Shown here one piece after another: positions 6,386 to 12,407 of a DNA stretch of 12,407 nucleotides. The notes beneath the pieces were generated by a model, which was given only the letters and a program-made list of their open reading frames with translations, had not been told where the DNA came from and ran no database searches. Location: the NCBI GenBank assembly GCA_014762485.1, contig JABURU010000172.1, forward strand, positions 1-12,407, read 5' to 3'. The translations under genes and the position numbers were made by a program. This stretch comes from Gammaproteobacteria bacterium (GTDB taxonomy: Bacteria; Pseudomonadota; Gammaproteobacteria; Thiohalospirales; Thiohalospiraceae). The first letter of the stretch is position 1, and every line of letters begins with the position of its first letter.

Positions 6386-6402
6386 CGCACCAATTTGGTG
6401 CA
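6386..6402. promoter_or_regulatory. NtrC enhancer site 1 of glnA
   Basis: CGCACCAATTTGGTGCA matches 16 of 17 positions of the NtrC consensus and shares its 15-base core with the box upstream of ntrB. Its centre is about 99 bases upstream of the predicted sigma-54 start, a normal enhancer position. Confidence 0.88.
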
Positions 6403-6415
6403 AAAGCACTTTGAG

Positions 6416-6432
6416 CGATCCATAGTGGTGCA
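6416..6432. promoter_or_regulatory. NtrC enhancer site 2 of glnA (weaker)
   Basis: CGATCCATAGTGGTGCA keeps the right half TGGTGCA and CCA but has lost most of the left half. Its centre is 30 bases (about three helical turns) from site 1, so two NtrC dimers would lie on the same face for cooperative binding. A separate inverted repeat ATAGTG-GTG-CACTAT (6422-6436) overlaps it and the stop codon of the CDF gene. Confidence 0.55.
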
Positions 6433-7614
6433 CTATTTATATAGCACACGCACGCAACGAACGTTTTTCACAGCTAAAGCCGCATCGTTAAAACGCCTGG
6501 ATAGCTCACCATGATCAACATCGGTAAGTATGCTAAGTGGCAAAATTAGATCGACCTCGATCATGCCATTGAGATAGTGCAAAGTCACCCCTTCGACAGC
6601 ATTACTTTGCGGGATAGCGTGCCAGCTTTGCTTCAGATCCTGCATCAGGCTGCTGCGTAGAGGAAGATCACGGCAGGGAGCCACCAGTTCATCATCTTCG
6701 GGATCGATGTGCACCATCACATCGGTCACCTCTTCGACTTCACTAACGACTTTATATCTGACCTTCTCAGCAATATGATGACCTTCTGAAATGCTCAGGT
6801 GTGAACCTACCAGCACATGTACATCCACCAATGCATCTGGCCCCAGGCGACGGGTACGCAACATGTGCATTTGCAGTACACCATCCACCTGCATAATGAG
6901 CTTTTCTATTTCCAGCACCCGCTCTTCTTCCAGGCCGGCATCGAGAATTTCCTGAACACTGTGCCACACCAGCTCCCAGGCAATTTTGCCGATCATCACC
7001 GCCACCACAAACGCGGCAACGGCATCTAGATAGGTTAACCCCGCCATCGCCCCGCCAACGCCGATCATGACAACAATTGACGAGACAGCGTCGGAACGAC
7101 TATGCCAGGCATTGGCACGCAACATGGTCGAGCGATACTTCTTCGCCGCCCACATCGTGTAGCGGTAGATCGCCTCTTTGAACACCACCGAGACAAAGGC
7201 TGCCAAAATTGCCCAGTAGGTTGGCACCAACAGTGACTCCGGCAGGTATAAACGTTCTACCGCTTCCCAGGCAATGCCAAACGCGACGATAAATAGTGCC
7301 AGGCCCAGGGCAATGGTGGTAATGGTTTCGATGCGACCATGACCATAAGGATGCGCCTCATCGGCATCGGCATGGGCATGTTTGGCCGCCCATAACACCA
7401 TAAAATCGGTAAACAGATCGGATAACGAATGAATACCATCCGCTACCAGTGCCTGGGAGTGCGATAACCAGCCAACAAAGATCTTCAACACCCCCAGGCC
7501 TAGATCGACGACGGAGCCTACCAGGGTTACGTTGCGGATCTGTTTATATCTTTCGGATGTTTCGTCTACCTCATCCAGTTCGTGATGATGGTGATGGCCT
7601 GCACTCATTTTCAT
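6433..7614 (-). CDS. Cation diffusion facilitator (CDF) family metal transporter
   Basis: A 393-residue inner-membrane protein expected to export a divalent cation such as Zn(II), Fe(II) or Mn(II) by proton exchange. Residues 7-11 are five histidines, a likely metal-binding N-terminal tail. Membrane segments run from about residue 29 to 215. The transport site is carried by ADGIHSLSD (Asp59, His62, Asp66) and HSRSD (His171, Asp175), and HPYGHGRIE (88-96) is the loop typical of the family. A cytoplasmic dimerisation domain follows (about 230-310), ending in MVHIDPEDDE. About 80 further residues (310-393) look like a second copy of that fold, making it longer than the ~300-residue FieF type. 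The ATG at 7608 has GGA six bases upstream and may be the true start. The metal cannot be deduced. Its stop lies one base from the glnA control region. Confidence 0.92.
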   Translation of the reverse strand: MKMSAGHHHHHELDEVDETSERYKQIRNVTLVGSVVDLGLGVLKIFVGWLSHSQALVADGIHSLSDLFTDFMVLWAAKHAHADADEAHPYGHGRIETITTIALGLALFIVAFGIAWEAVERLYLPESLLVPTYWAILAAFVSVVFKEAIYRYTMWAAKKYRSTMLRANAWHSRSDAVSSIVVMIGVGGAMAGLTYLDAVAAFVVAVMIGKIAWELVWHSVQEILDAGLEEERVLEIEKLIMQVDGVLQMHMLRTRRLGPDALVDVHVLVGSHLSISEGHHIAEKVRYKVVSEVEEVTDVMVHIDPEDDELVAPCRDLPLRSSLMQDLKQSWHAIPQSNAVEGVTLHYLNGMIEVDLILPLSILTDVDHGELSRRFNDAALAVKNVRCVRVLYK

Positions 7615-7807
7615 TCCATACTTATTTCGGTTTCCGAGATGTCATCGACATATCGCATACGGGTAAATGTAAGGGTAACAAAAGGCGAAAGAAATGAATC
7701 TATCGATATATAAATACAGCGGATTGTTGATTTTGACTTTAAACCATAATGGTCATCAAAACCGAAGACTTTCCTGGCATGGATTGTTAAGACTACTTGA
7801 CCATAAA

Positions 7808-7838
7808 AGAGGTGCCAGAGGGAAAGACTTCAACCTCT
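7808..7838 (-). terminator. Weak candidate terminator after the HMA-like gene
   Basis: On the minus strand AGAGGT and ACCTCT (7833-7838 and 7808-7813) can pair across a 19-base loop and are followed by TTTTATGG. It sits about 20 bases past the stop of the 77-residue gene, where a terminator is expected. The stem is short and the loop long, so this is tentative. The rest of the 242-base gap (7615-7856) must carry the CDF gene promoter, but no convincing -35/-10 pair stands out. Confidence 0.3.
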
Positions 7839-7856
7839 AGCACTCTATTCACAACT

Positions 7857-8090
7857 TTACAGGCCTATCAGCTCAGCATGTAATCCGAGCCCTTTTGCAA
7901 TATCTAGAAAATCAGAAGAGTTGGCCGATTCAGGATTGTACTCGACTACCATTAAATGTGGTTTTTCATCATGATACGCTGCGGCTGCTACACCATTGCA
8001 CTGTAACAACTTATCACGTAGTGATTCACGCTGTTCATGGCTGGTTTCTTCATCGATATGTAACGTGACATCAACAATTTGTGTACTCAT
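7857..8090 (-). CDS. Small HMA-fold protein lacking the CxxC metal site
   Basis: A 77-residue cytoplasmic protein whose pattern fits the beta-alpha-beta-beta-alpha-beta heavy-metal-associated fold: strand IVDVTLHID, helix HEQRESLRDKLLQCNGV, strands AAAAYHDEKPHLMVVEYNP, helix SDFLDIAKGLG, strand HAELIGL. The metal-binding CxxC normally found in the first loop is absent (HIDEETS); the only cysteine is in the first helix. Similar stand-alone proteins are annotated as HMA domain proteins without a known role. The ATG at 8090 has GGAG seven bases upstream. It lies 91 bases downstream of tusA in the same direction, but an FNR-type box in the gap suggests separate, oxygen-responsive transcription. 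Fold assignment is by pattern only. Confidence 0.75.
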   Translation of the reverse strand: MSTQIVDVTLHIDEETSHEQRESLRDKLLQCNGVAAAAYHDEKPHLMVVEYNPESANSSDFLDIAKGLGLHAELIGL

Positions 8091-8151
8091 CTACTCTCTC
8101 CCTGTTTTTGATTCTCCATCTTTATTTGAAACGATTTTTTCAGGCTGTTCT

Positions 8152-8165
8152 TTGATATATATCAA
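8152..8165. promoter_or_regulatory. FNR/Anr/Dnr-type binding box upstream of the HMA-like gene
   Basis: TTGATATATATCAA is a perfect match to the FNR-family consensus TTGAT-N4-ATCAA. If the regulator binds at -41.5, transcription of the 77-residue gene would begin near 8117, with an AT-rich -10-like stretch (CAAATA) near 8123-8128 on the minus strand and a leader of about 27 bases. The layout fits activation under low oxygen or by nitric oxide. Box identity is clear; use in vivo is inferred. Confidence 0.65.
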
Positions 8166-8181
8166 CCAGGGGGATGGAATA

Positions 8182-8415
8182 CTAGGAGATATCACCAACC
8201 TTGATTGTAATAATGATCTCATCATCCTGTTCACTGATGTCTTCGATCTCGTGACCATTAATACGACACCAGGCAGGGATATCATTTTTTACCCCCGGAT
8301 CGGTGCAGGTGACCTGTAACACGTCACCGGGCTGCAACGCTTTTACCCTGTCCTGGGTGCGAATCACTGGCAATGGACACAGTAATCTCCTGGCATCCAG
8401 TTGATGTATGTTCAC
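8182..8415 (-). CDS. tusA: TusA-family sulfur carrier protein
   Basis: TusA-family proteins carry a persulfide on a conserved cysteine and hand sulfur to partners in tRNA thiolation, molybdenum cofactor synthesis or sulfur oxidation. The 77-residue protein has the defining LDARRLLCPLPVIRTQD segment with Cys13 in a CPxP motif, followed by LQPGDVLQVTCTDPG and DIPAWCR, all typical. I chose the GTG at 8413-8415: it overlaps the TGA of the upstream gene (GTGA) and has GAGGAG nine bases before it, indicating translational coupling. A GTG at 8424 is in frame but less well placed. The coupling implies that the upstream PP-loop protein is its functional partner. It may be a paralogue rather than the housekeeping TusA of the mnm5s2U pathway. 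Confidence 0.88.
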   Translation of the reverse strand: MNIHQLDARRLLCPLPVIRTQDRVKALQPGDVLQVTCTDPGVKNDIPAWCRINGHEIEDISEQDDEIIITIKVGDIS

Positions 8416-9458
8416 AGGTACCACTCCTCTGGCATATCATCCGCCAACATAGGTGCAACCTTCATCGTGGTGGAGGTGCCTTCTTTACTACGTAGCTCCA
8501 GCTCTACCTCATCGGCGGCCTTACCCTGGCTGAAACGTGCAACGATACTGGCTGCCAGCTGTATATCTTCATCGCTCATGTTATCACCGTCGATTAACGC
8601 CAGCGGTCCTGCATGGCTGACGGTTTTCAGGCTAACAAACTGCTTGCGATAACCCTGCATGAAGTTGTTTTCACCCTCTTCCCGACCGATGATCAATTTA
8701 AAATGGGGGCGTGGACGCACATGACGGCCGACCTTGAGCATCATGATGTCATCCAGCTCGTAACGCTTTTCACCACGAGTCTGCCACATATCAGCCAGCT
8801 TTTTCGAATAGGCCGCATCGGTAAGGAAACAACAACCACCAGCAGGCTGGGCCCACTCTTCAATACCAAACTCGGCTGCCAGCGCCATTTGTGGTTTGCG
8901 TGAACGTCCGGAAAAATCGTGTAACTTGTCGCGATCGACCCAGCCTTCACGCTCCGGCAAGGTCTCAGGTAAATTCTTCGCGCACAGTGGACGCAGTAAC
9001 AGATCGCCGGCACCGGATTCACGGGCGATGACTGGCATCGTATCTTTGCGCTGCGACATCGGGCGCTGCCCGATCACCTCGCCGGTGATAATAAAGTCGA
9101 AATCATTTTCCTGAATCCACTGCAGCGCCTTTTTCACCATAAAGCCTTTGCAATCGAGACAGGGGTTCAGGTTCTGACCATATCCATGCGAAGGGTTAAT
9201 GACGATATCCTTGTACTCTTCGATCACATCAACGATGTGCATCTTGATACCCAGCTGCTCGGCCACCCACAGGGCGTTGTTGCGCTTGGGCTTCTCCTTG
9301 TCTTTTTTGCGTATCGCGTGGGTGTGCCCTTCGACACAGAAACCGGTGAAGAAGTTGATGCCTTCCACATGGATGCCCTGCTCCATAATGGTTTTGGTGG
9401 CCAGCATGGAATCAAAGCCGCCGGAGATCAGCGAAACCGCTTTGCGTTGTGTGCTCAT
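8412..9458 (-). CDS. PP-loop ATPase resembling tRNA thiouridylases (ThiI/MnmA-like)
   Basis: A 348-residue cytoplasmic protein with an N-terminal adenylation PP-loop, SGGFDSMLA (12-20), as in ThiI and MnmA, which activate a tRNA uridine with ATP before sulfur transfer. Candidate redox or metal cysteines are Cys41, Cys100 and Cys103 (NPCLDCK), Cys159, and Cys209-Cys210 (GGCCFLTD). GEVIGQRPMSQRK (126-138) is a strongly conserved-looking loop. There is no THUMP or NFLD domain as in full ThiI, and the C-terminal third (about 240-348) is a separate module I cannot name. Homologues are often annotated as thiouridylase or 5-methylaminomethyl-2-thiouridylate methyltransferase-like, but the substrate is unproven. 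The gene is translationally coupled to tusA, the likely sulfur donor. The ATG at 9458 fits the start of the Rossmann core; its ribosome-binding site is weak. Confidence 0.82.
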   Translation of the reverse strand: MSTQRKAVSLISGGFDSMLATKTIMEQGIHVEGINFFTGFCVEGHTHAIRKKDKEKPKRNNALWVAEQLGIKMHIVDVIEEYKDIVINPSHGYGQNLNPCLDCKGFMVKKALQWIQENDFDFIITGEVIGQRPMSQRKDTMPVIARESGAGDLLLRPLCAKNLPETLPEREGWVDRDKLHDFSGRSRKPQMALAAEFGIEEWAQPAGGCCFLTDAAYSKKLADMWQTRGEKRYELDDIMMLKVGRHVRPRPHFKLIIGREEGENNFMQGYRKQFVSLKTVSHAGPLALIDGDNMSDEDIQLAASIVARFSQGKAADEVELELRSKEGTSTTMKVAPMLADDMPEEWYL

Positions 9459-9575
9459 GGATGAATAAAACCGTGGGTGTGTAGAAATGTGTCTATTTTA
9501 ACGCAAACTGATCCTCAAAACCCAACCAGATCGCAACCATTTCGTGAAACATGTCATTGAATATGCCCTCACACT

Positions 9576-9603
9576 ATGTCACTAATAGTGGTCAAAATAT
9601 AAT
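9576..9603 (+). promoter_or_regulatory. Promoter of the 112-residue unknown gene with overlapping repeats
   Basis: A perfect -10 TATAAT (9598-9603) lies 16 bases after ATGTCA (9576-9581), four of six to the -35 consensus. Transcription would start near 9610, 19 bases before the ATG at 9629, which argues against the upstream in-frame ATG at 9551. The palindrome CACTA-A-TAGTG (9580-9590) overlaps the -35, and the direct repeat TCACTAATA occurs at 9579-9587 and 9603-9611, 24 bases apart. This looks like an operator. Confidence 0.6.
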
Positions 9604-9628
9604 CACTAATAACACTACGGGATATAGC

Positions 9629-9967
9629 ATGGAGATATTGATCAGCCCCAAGGCTCAACGGGCACTAAATAGCCTGGTGTCACCCATACATGTGGAAATG
9701 GAACTCTACTTTAGCTGCATGATCCGTAAACAGGTTAATTACCCTTCCACCCCGCACAAAGACGCACGGGTGATCAGCACCGACTATCCGAACCTGCGAC
9801 TCTATTTTCGCCCGGTTATGACCCGACAATGCTCTATAGAGGAAAGCTCTACTGAACCCATGCTGGAATCCTTTCCAATGAAATACAAACCCGGCCTGTT
9901 ACCCAAGTGGTTTCGTCTGGATCACGATGGTAGCCAGTGGCAAGGTGAATTCGGCTACAGCCAATAA
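9629..9967 (+). CDS. Conserved-looking protein of unknown function
   Basis: A 112-residue soluble protein starting MEILISPKAQRALNSL. I do not recognise the family. It has no signal peptide and no membrane segment. Visible features are an N-terminal segment ending in VSPIHVEMELYFSCMIRKQV, two cysteines (in FSCMIRK and TRQCSIE), and a C-terminal aromatic- and basic-rich part (KYKPGLLPKWFRLDHDGSQWQG). The frame is open back to an ATG at 9551, but the strong -10 at 9598-9603 and a GGGA six bases before the ATG at 9629 favour the shorter form. It is divergent from the PP-loop gene, with 170 bases between the two starts, and lies 82 bases before cheD in the same direction. Codon use looks like its neighbours. 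Confidence 0.7.
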   Translation: MEILISPKAQRALNSLVSPIHVEMELYFSCMIRKQVNYPSTPHKDARVISTDYPNLRLYFRPVMTRQCSIEESSTEPMLESFPMKYKPGLLPKWFRLDHDGSQWQGEFGYSQ

Positions 9968-10049
9968 TTTACAACTGTTTTTCATCCTTTCTCACTTCCT
10001 CCTTTCCACCTGTTATATAGTTATTGATAACAACAAGGGGGCGGCGGCT

Positions 10050-10553
10050 ATGAGAAATGAAGGATTTTTAACCCTCAACCAGGGCGATATCTATTTCGGT
10101 AGCGATCAGGCCGGTGTCGATACCTTATTGGGTTCCTGTGTGGCCGTGACCTTGTGGCACCCATATAAAAAGCTTGGTGGCATGTCGCATATCGTCCTGC
10201 CTGGTAAAGGGCCAGAAGATAAAGATGCCAAATACGCCACCGGTGCCATCGCCTATTTCCTCGAACAGATTAAGCGTCACCACACCCGCCCACAGGACTA
10301 TGTGGTGCACGTATATGGCGGCGGTAAGATGTTCAGTGTCGATGAACCCGGCAAGATGAAAGACATCGGCAACCAAAATGGCTGGAAAACCCTCGAGTTA
10401 CTATCTCATGCCGGTTTCCGCCTGCAGGAAGTTGACCTGCTGGATACCAAGTACCGCAAGGTGGCGCTCGACCTGGGCAATGGGGCTATTTCATTTGATG
10501 CACAGCCCATGTCCGCTACCGAGTCGTTTTCCTTCGATCGACCTTCAGCCTGA
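10050..10553 (+). CDS. cheD: Chemoreceptor glutamine deamidase CheD
   Basis: CheD deamidates specific glutamines in methyl-accepting chemotaxis proteins and, in some bacteria, works with the phosphatase CheC. The 167-residue protein has the family core: TLLGSCVAVTLW with nucleophile Cys30, GGMSHIVLPG with His47 (17 residues on, the same spacing as Cys27-His44 of Thermotoga CheD), and VHVYGGGKMF near 86-95. Thr25 is probably the third catalytic residue. The frame is open upstream to 9927, but the ATG at 10050 is preceded by AAGGGG at normal distance and gives the family N-terminus; the upstream extension would add about 40 unrelated residues. No other chemotaxis or flagellar gene is in the window, so it is an orphan here. 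The short repeat GTTAT/ATAAC in front (10012-10031) has no clear role. Confidence 0.93.
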   Translation: MRNEGFLTLNQGDIYFGSDQAGVDTLLGSCVAVTLWHPYKKLGGMSHIVLPGKGPEDKDAKYATGAIAYFLEQIKRHHTRPQDYVVHVYGGGKMFSVDEPGKMKDIGNQNGWKTLELLSHAGFRLQEVDLLDTKYRKVALDLGNGAISFDAQPMSATESFSFDRPSA

Positions 10554-10576
10554 TCTTTCCTATTTATTCACTACCT

Positions 10577-10601
10577 GGCTGAATCTGATCTTGGATCAGC
10601 C
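10577..10601 (+). terminator. Hairpin after cheD, possible terminator
   Basis: GGCTGA-A-TC pairs with GA-TCAGCC (10577-10585 and 10594-10601), giving eight pairs with one bulged A and an eight-base loop. It is 24 bases beyond the cheD stop. The following sequence (TTCCGTGTT) is only moderately T-rich, so termination would be weak. Confidence 0.4.
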
Positions 10602-10615
10602 TTCCGTGTTCACGC

Positions 10616-10621
10616 TATAAT
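10616..10621 (+). promoter_or_regulatory. Candidate -10 of the glyQS promoter
   Basis: A perfect TATAAT lies 45 bases before the glyQ ATG. The best -35-like sequence, TTGGAT at 10591-10596, is 19 bases away, slightly far, and overlaps the cheD hairpin. Transcription would begin near 10628 with a leader of about 40 bases. No T-box or other riboswitch structure is visible in this short leader. Confidence 0.45.
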
Positions 10622-10666
10622 CCTGAACCTTATCGTTTCCATACCAATATATAGGTAATCAAATAG

Positions 10667-11581
10667 ATGGCACGGGATGTTTCCACCTTTCAGGGTCTGA
10701 TCCTCGCGCTCCAGGAGTACTGGGCCGAGCAGGGCTGCGTCGTATTACAACCACTGGACATGGAAGTGGGAGCGGGTACCTTTCACCCAGCCACCTTCTT
10801 ACGAGCCATTGGTCCCGAGCCATGGAATGCTGCCTACGTGCAACCTTCCCGCCGTCCTACCGACGGCCGTTATGGTGAAAATCCTAACCGCTTGCAGCAC
10901 TACTATCAGTTCCAGGTGGCATTAAAACCATCACCACTGGAGATCCAGGATCTCTACCTGGGCTCATTGAAGATGATGGGCATCGATCCGTTGGTGCATG
11001 ACATCCGCTTTGTCGAGGATAACTGGGAATCCCCCACCCTGGGTGCCTGGGGACTGGGCTGGGAAGTCTGGTTAAACGGTATGGAAGTGACGCAATTTAC
11101 CTATTTCCAACAGGTAGGTGGTCTGGAATGTAAGCCAGTCACCGGCGAGATCACCTACGGCCTGGAACGTCTGGCGATGTATATCCAGAACGTCAAGAGT
11201 GTCTATGACCTGGTGTGGGCCGATGGTCCAATGGGCAAGGTGACCTACGGCGATGTGTTCCATCAAAATGAGGTAGAACAATCTACCTATAACTTTGAAC
11301 ACGCCGATACCGATGCGCTGTTTAAATGGTTTGATCAATGTGAAGCCGAAAGTGAGAAGTTGATTGAAGCCGGCCTGCCCTTGCCTGCCTATGAGCAGGT
11401 ACTAAAAGCCTCACATACCTTTAACCTGCTGGATGCCCGTCACGCGATTTCGGTCACCGAACGTCAACGCTATATCCTGCGCGTCCGTACTCTGTCTCGT
11501 GCCGTCGCCGAGGCCTATTATGCCGCCCGTGAACAACTGGGCTTTCCTATGTGTAATGAAGACAACCAGGGAGGCAAGTAA
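10667..11581 (+). CDS. glyQ: Glycyl-tRNA synthetase alpha subunit
   Basis: GlyQ is the catalytic subunit of the alpha2-beta2 glycyl-tRNA synthetase; it activates glycine with ATP and charges tRNA-Gly. The 304-residue protein matches the E. coli subunit in length (303). It starts with the family sequence STFQGLILALQEYWAEQGC. Class II motif 2 is around AAYVQPSRRPTDGRYGENPNRLQHYYQFQV (residues 55-84), VTQFTYFQQVGG follows, and the motif 3 region GEITYGLERLAMYI lies near 161-174. The ATG at 10667 has a weak AGGT about ten bases upstream. The stop TAA (11579-11581) is immediately followed by the glyS start, so the two subunits are made from one transcript in matched amounts. Confidence 0.97.
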   Translation: MARDVSTFQGLILALQEYWAEQGCVVLQPLDMEVGAGTFHPATFLRAIGPEPWNAAYVQPSRRPTDGRYGENPNRLQHYYQFQVALKPSPLEIQDLYLGSLKMMGIDPLVHDIRFVEDNWESPTLGAWGLGWEVWLNGMEVTQFTYFQQVGGLECKPVTGEITYGLERLAMYIQNVKSVYDLVWADGPMGKVTYGDVFHQNEVEQSTYNFEHADTDALFKWFDQCEAESEKLIEAGLPLPAYEQVLKASHTFNLLDARHAISVTERQRYILRVRTLSRAVAEAYYAAREQLGFPMCNEDNQGGK

Positions 11582-12407
11582 GTGAGCACTCGTGATTTAC
11601 TCATTGAACTTGGTACCGAAGAGTTGCCTCCCAAGGCATTAAAAAAGTTATCCGCCGCCTTTACCAGTGGGGTGAAGGAAGGCTTAACCAGTGCCGAACT
11701 GAAGTTTGCAGATGTGAGCTCTTACGCCGCCCCGAGACGGATGGCGATCCTGATCAGAGATCTGGATGAGTCCTCACCGGATAAAGATATCGAACGCCGA
11801 GGCCCAGCGCTGACCGCGGCGTTTGATGACAATGGTAACCCCACCAAGGCGGCAGAGGGTTTTGCCCGATCCTGTAGCCTGGATAGCGTCGAACAACTGG
11901 ACAAGATGGAAACCGACAAGGGTGCCTGGTTGATGTTCAAGCAACACCAACAAGGTGAGCCCGCCGCCAACCTGATCCCTGCCATTGTTCAACAATCGCT
12001 GGATAAACTGCCGATCCCCAAGCGCATGCGCTGGGGCGATCGTGATGCCGAGTTTGTGCGCCCGGTACACTGGCTGGTATTGCTGTTTGGCGATGAGGTG
12101 ATCAACACCGAGATCCTGTCCGTGACCAGTGGCCGCGAAACCCGTGGTCACCGCTTCCATCACCCAGACACCATTCATATTGGTACCCCGGCTGATTATG
12201 CCGAACTACTGCACACCGAAGGTAAAGTCATCGCGGATTTCGAATCCCGCCGCCAGGCCGTGCATGGACTGGTAGAAGCCGCCGCCGCCAGGACCGGTGG
12301 CAAGGCCGAAATCGATGAGGCCCTGCTGGATGAGGTCACCTCGATGGTGGAGTGGCCAGTGGCGGTTTTGGGTAACTTTGAAGAGCGCTTCCTTGATGTA
12401 CCCCAGG
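11582..12407 (+). CDS. glyS: Glycyl-tRNA synthetase beta subunit, N-terminal part (3' end missing)
   Basis: GlyS is the tRNA-binding partner of GlyQ in the tetrameric synthetase. The frame begins with GTG at 11582, directly after the glyQ stop and eight bases after GGGAGG, and stays open to the window end, giving about 275 of the roughly 690 residues expected. Recognisable blocks are DLLIELGTEELPPKAL at the N-terminus, FVRPVHWLVLLFGDEV near 158-173, VTSGRETRGHRFHHP near 181-195, and LLDEVTSMVEWPVAVLGNFE toward the edge. The visible N-terminal part corresponds to the body domain; the HD-like and anticodon-binding domains lie beyond the window. Confidence 0.96.
   Translation, partial: MSTRDLLIELGTEELPPKALKKLSAAFTSGVKEGLTSAELKFADVSSYAAPRRMAILIRDLDESSPDKDIERRGPALTAAFDDNGNPTKAAEGFARSCSLDSVEQLDKMETDKGAWLMFKQHQQGEPAANLIPAIVQQSLDKLPIPKRMRWGDRDAEFVRPVHWLVLLFGDEVINTEILSVTSGRETRGHRFHHPDTIHIGTPADYAELLHTEGKVIADFESRRQAVHGLVEAAAARTGGKAEIDEALLDEVTSMVEWPVAVLGNFEERFLDVPQ

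Noticed and set aside
7627..7637. TCGG-TTT-CCGA hairpin in the CDF gene leader
   Set aside because: A four-pair stem is too weak to claim as a metal riboswitch or attenuator, and no surrounding structure supports it.
10012..10031. GTTAT/ATAAC repeat and GATAA considered as a flagellar sigma-28 promoter for cheD
   Set aside because: No TAAA-type -35 lies at the required distance, and only part of the -10 matches.
9927..10049. N-terminal extension of cheD containing a hydrophobic stretch
   Set aside because: It overlaps the end of the preceding gene in another frame, is unlike CheD N-termini, and a good ribosome-binding site precedes the ATG at 10050.

Overview
The window reads as a chromosomal housekeeping stretch of a gammaproteobacterium with moderate GC. 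I base this on the NtrB/NtrC two-component pair next to a 468-residue adenylylatable GlnA, the two-subunit glycyl-tRNA synthetase (glyQ-glyS), a gpsA/trmL neighbourhood, and enteric-type NtrC and sigma-54 sites. A TusA-family sulfur carrier beside a PP-loop thiolation-like protein, and a perfect FNR-type box, fit a facultative or sulfur-metabolising lineage, but the genus cannot be fixed from the sequence.

Layout. Positions 2-469 hold the C-terminal part of gpsA on the plus strand; its first 19 bases look like transposase-adapter residue rather than genome. Convergent to it on the minus strand is trmL (483-938). Reading the minus strand from high to low coordinates, the nitrogen-control block runs: a CDF metal-efflux gene (7614-6433), the glnA control region with NtrC sites and a sigma-54 promoter, glnA (6232-4826) with its own terminator, a gap holding broken pieces of two tartrate/D-malate catabolic genes (4667-4266), a secreted DUF4124-type protein (4220-3699), an NtrC box, ntrB (3520-2429), ntrC (2436-1021) and a strong terminator, then trmL. 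Further right, also on the minus strand, are a PP-loop ATPase (9458-8412) translationally coupled to tusA (8415-8182), and a 77-residue HMA-fold protein (8090-7857) behind its own FNR-type promoter. From 9.6 kb onward the genes are on the plus strand: an unrecognised 112-residue protein, an orphan cheD, and glyQ-glyS, with glyS running off the end.

How the genes work together. NtrB/NtrC would sense nitrogen state and drive glnA through sigma-54. The NtrC box in front of ntrB overlaps a candidate sigma-70 start point, matching the autorepression layout of the enteric glnL promoter. The PP-loop protein and TusA probably form a sulfur-transfer pair acting on an unknown substrate, possibly tRNA.

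The points most worth a second look are a GlnA in which the metal ligand Glu220 is replaced by Trp within an otherwise fully conserved active site; the collapsed tartrate locus; the FNR box before the HMA-like gene; the terminator placed directly in front of trmL; and the adapter-like first 19 bases. I found no CRISPR array, rRNA or tRNA gene, insertion sequence or prophage, and no clearly new multi-gene system.
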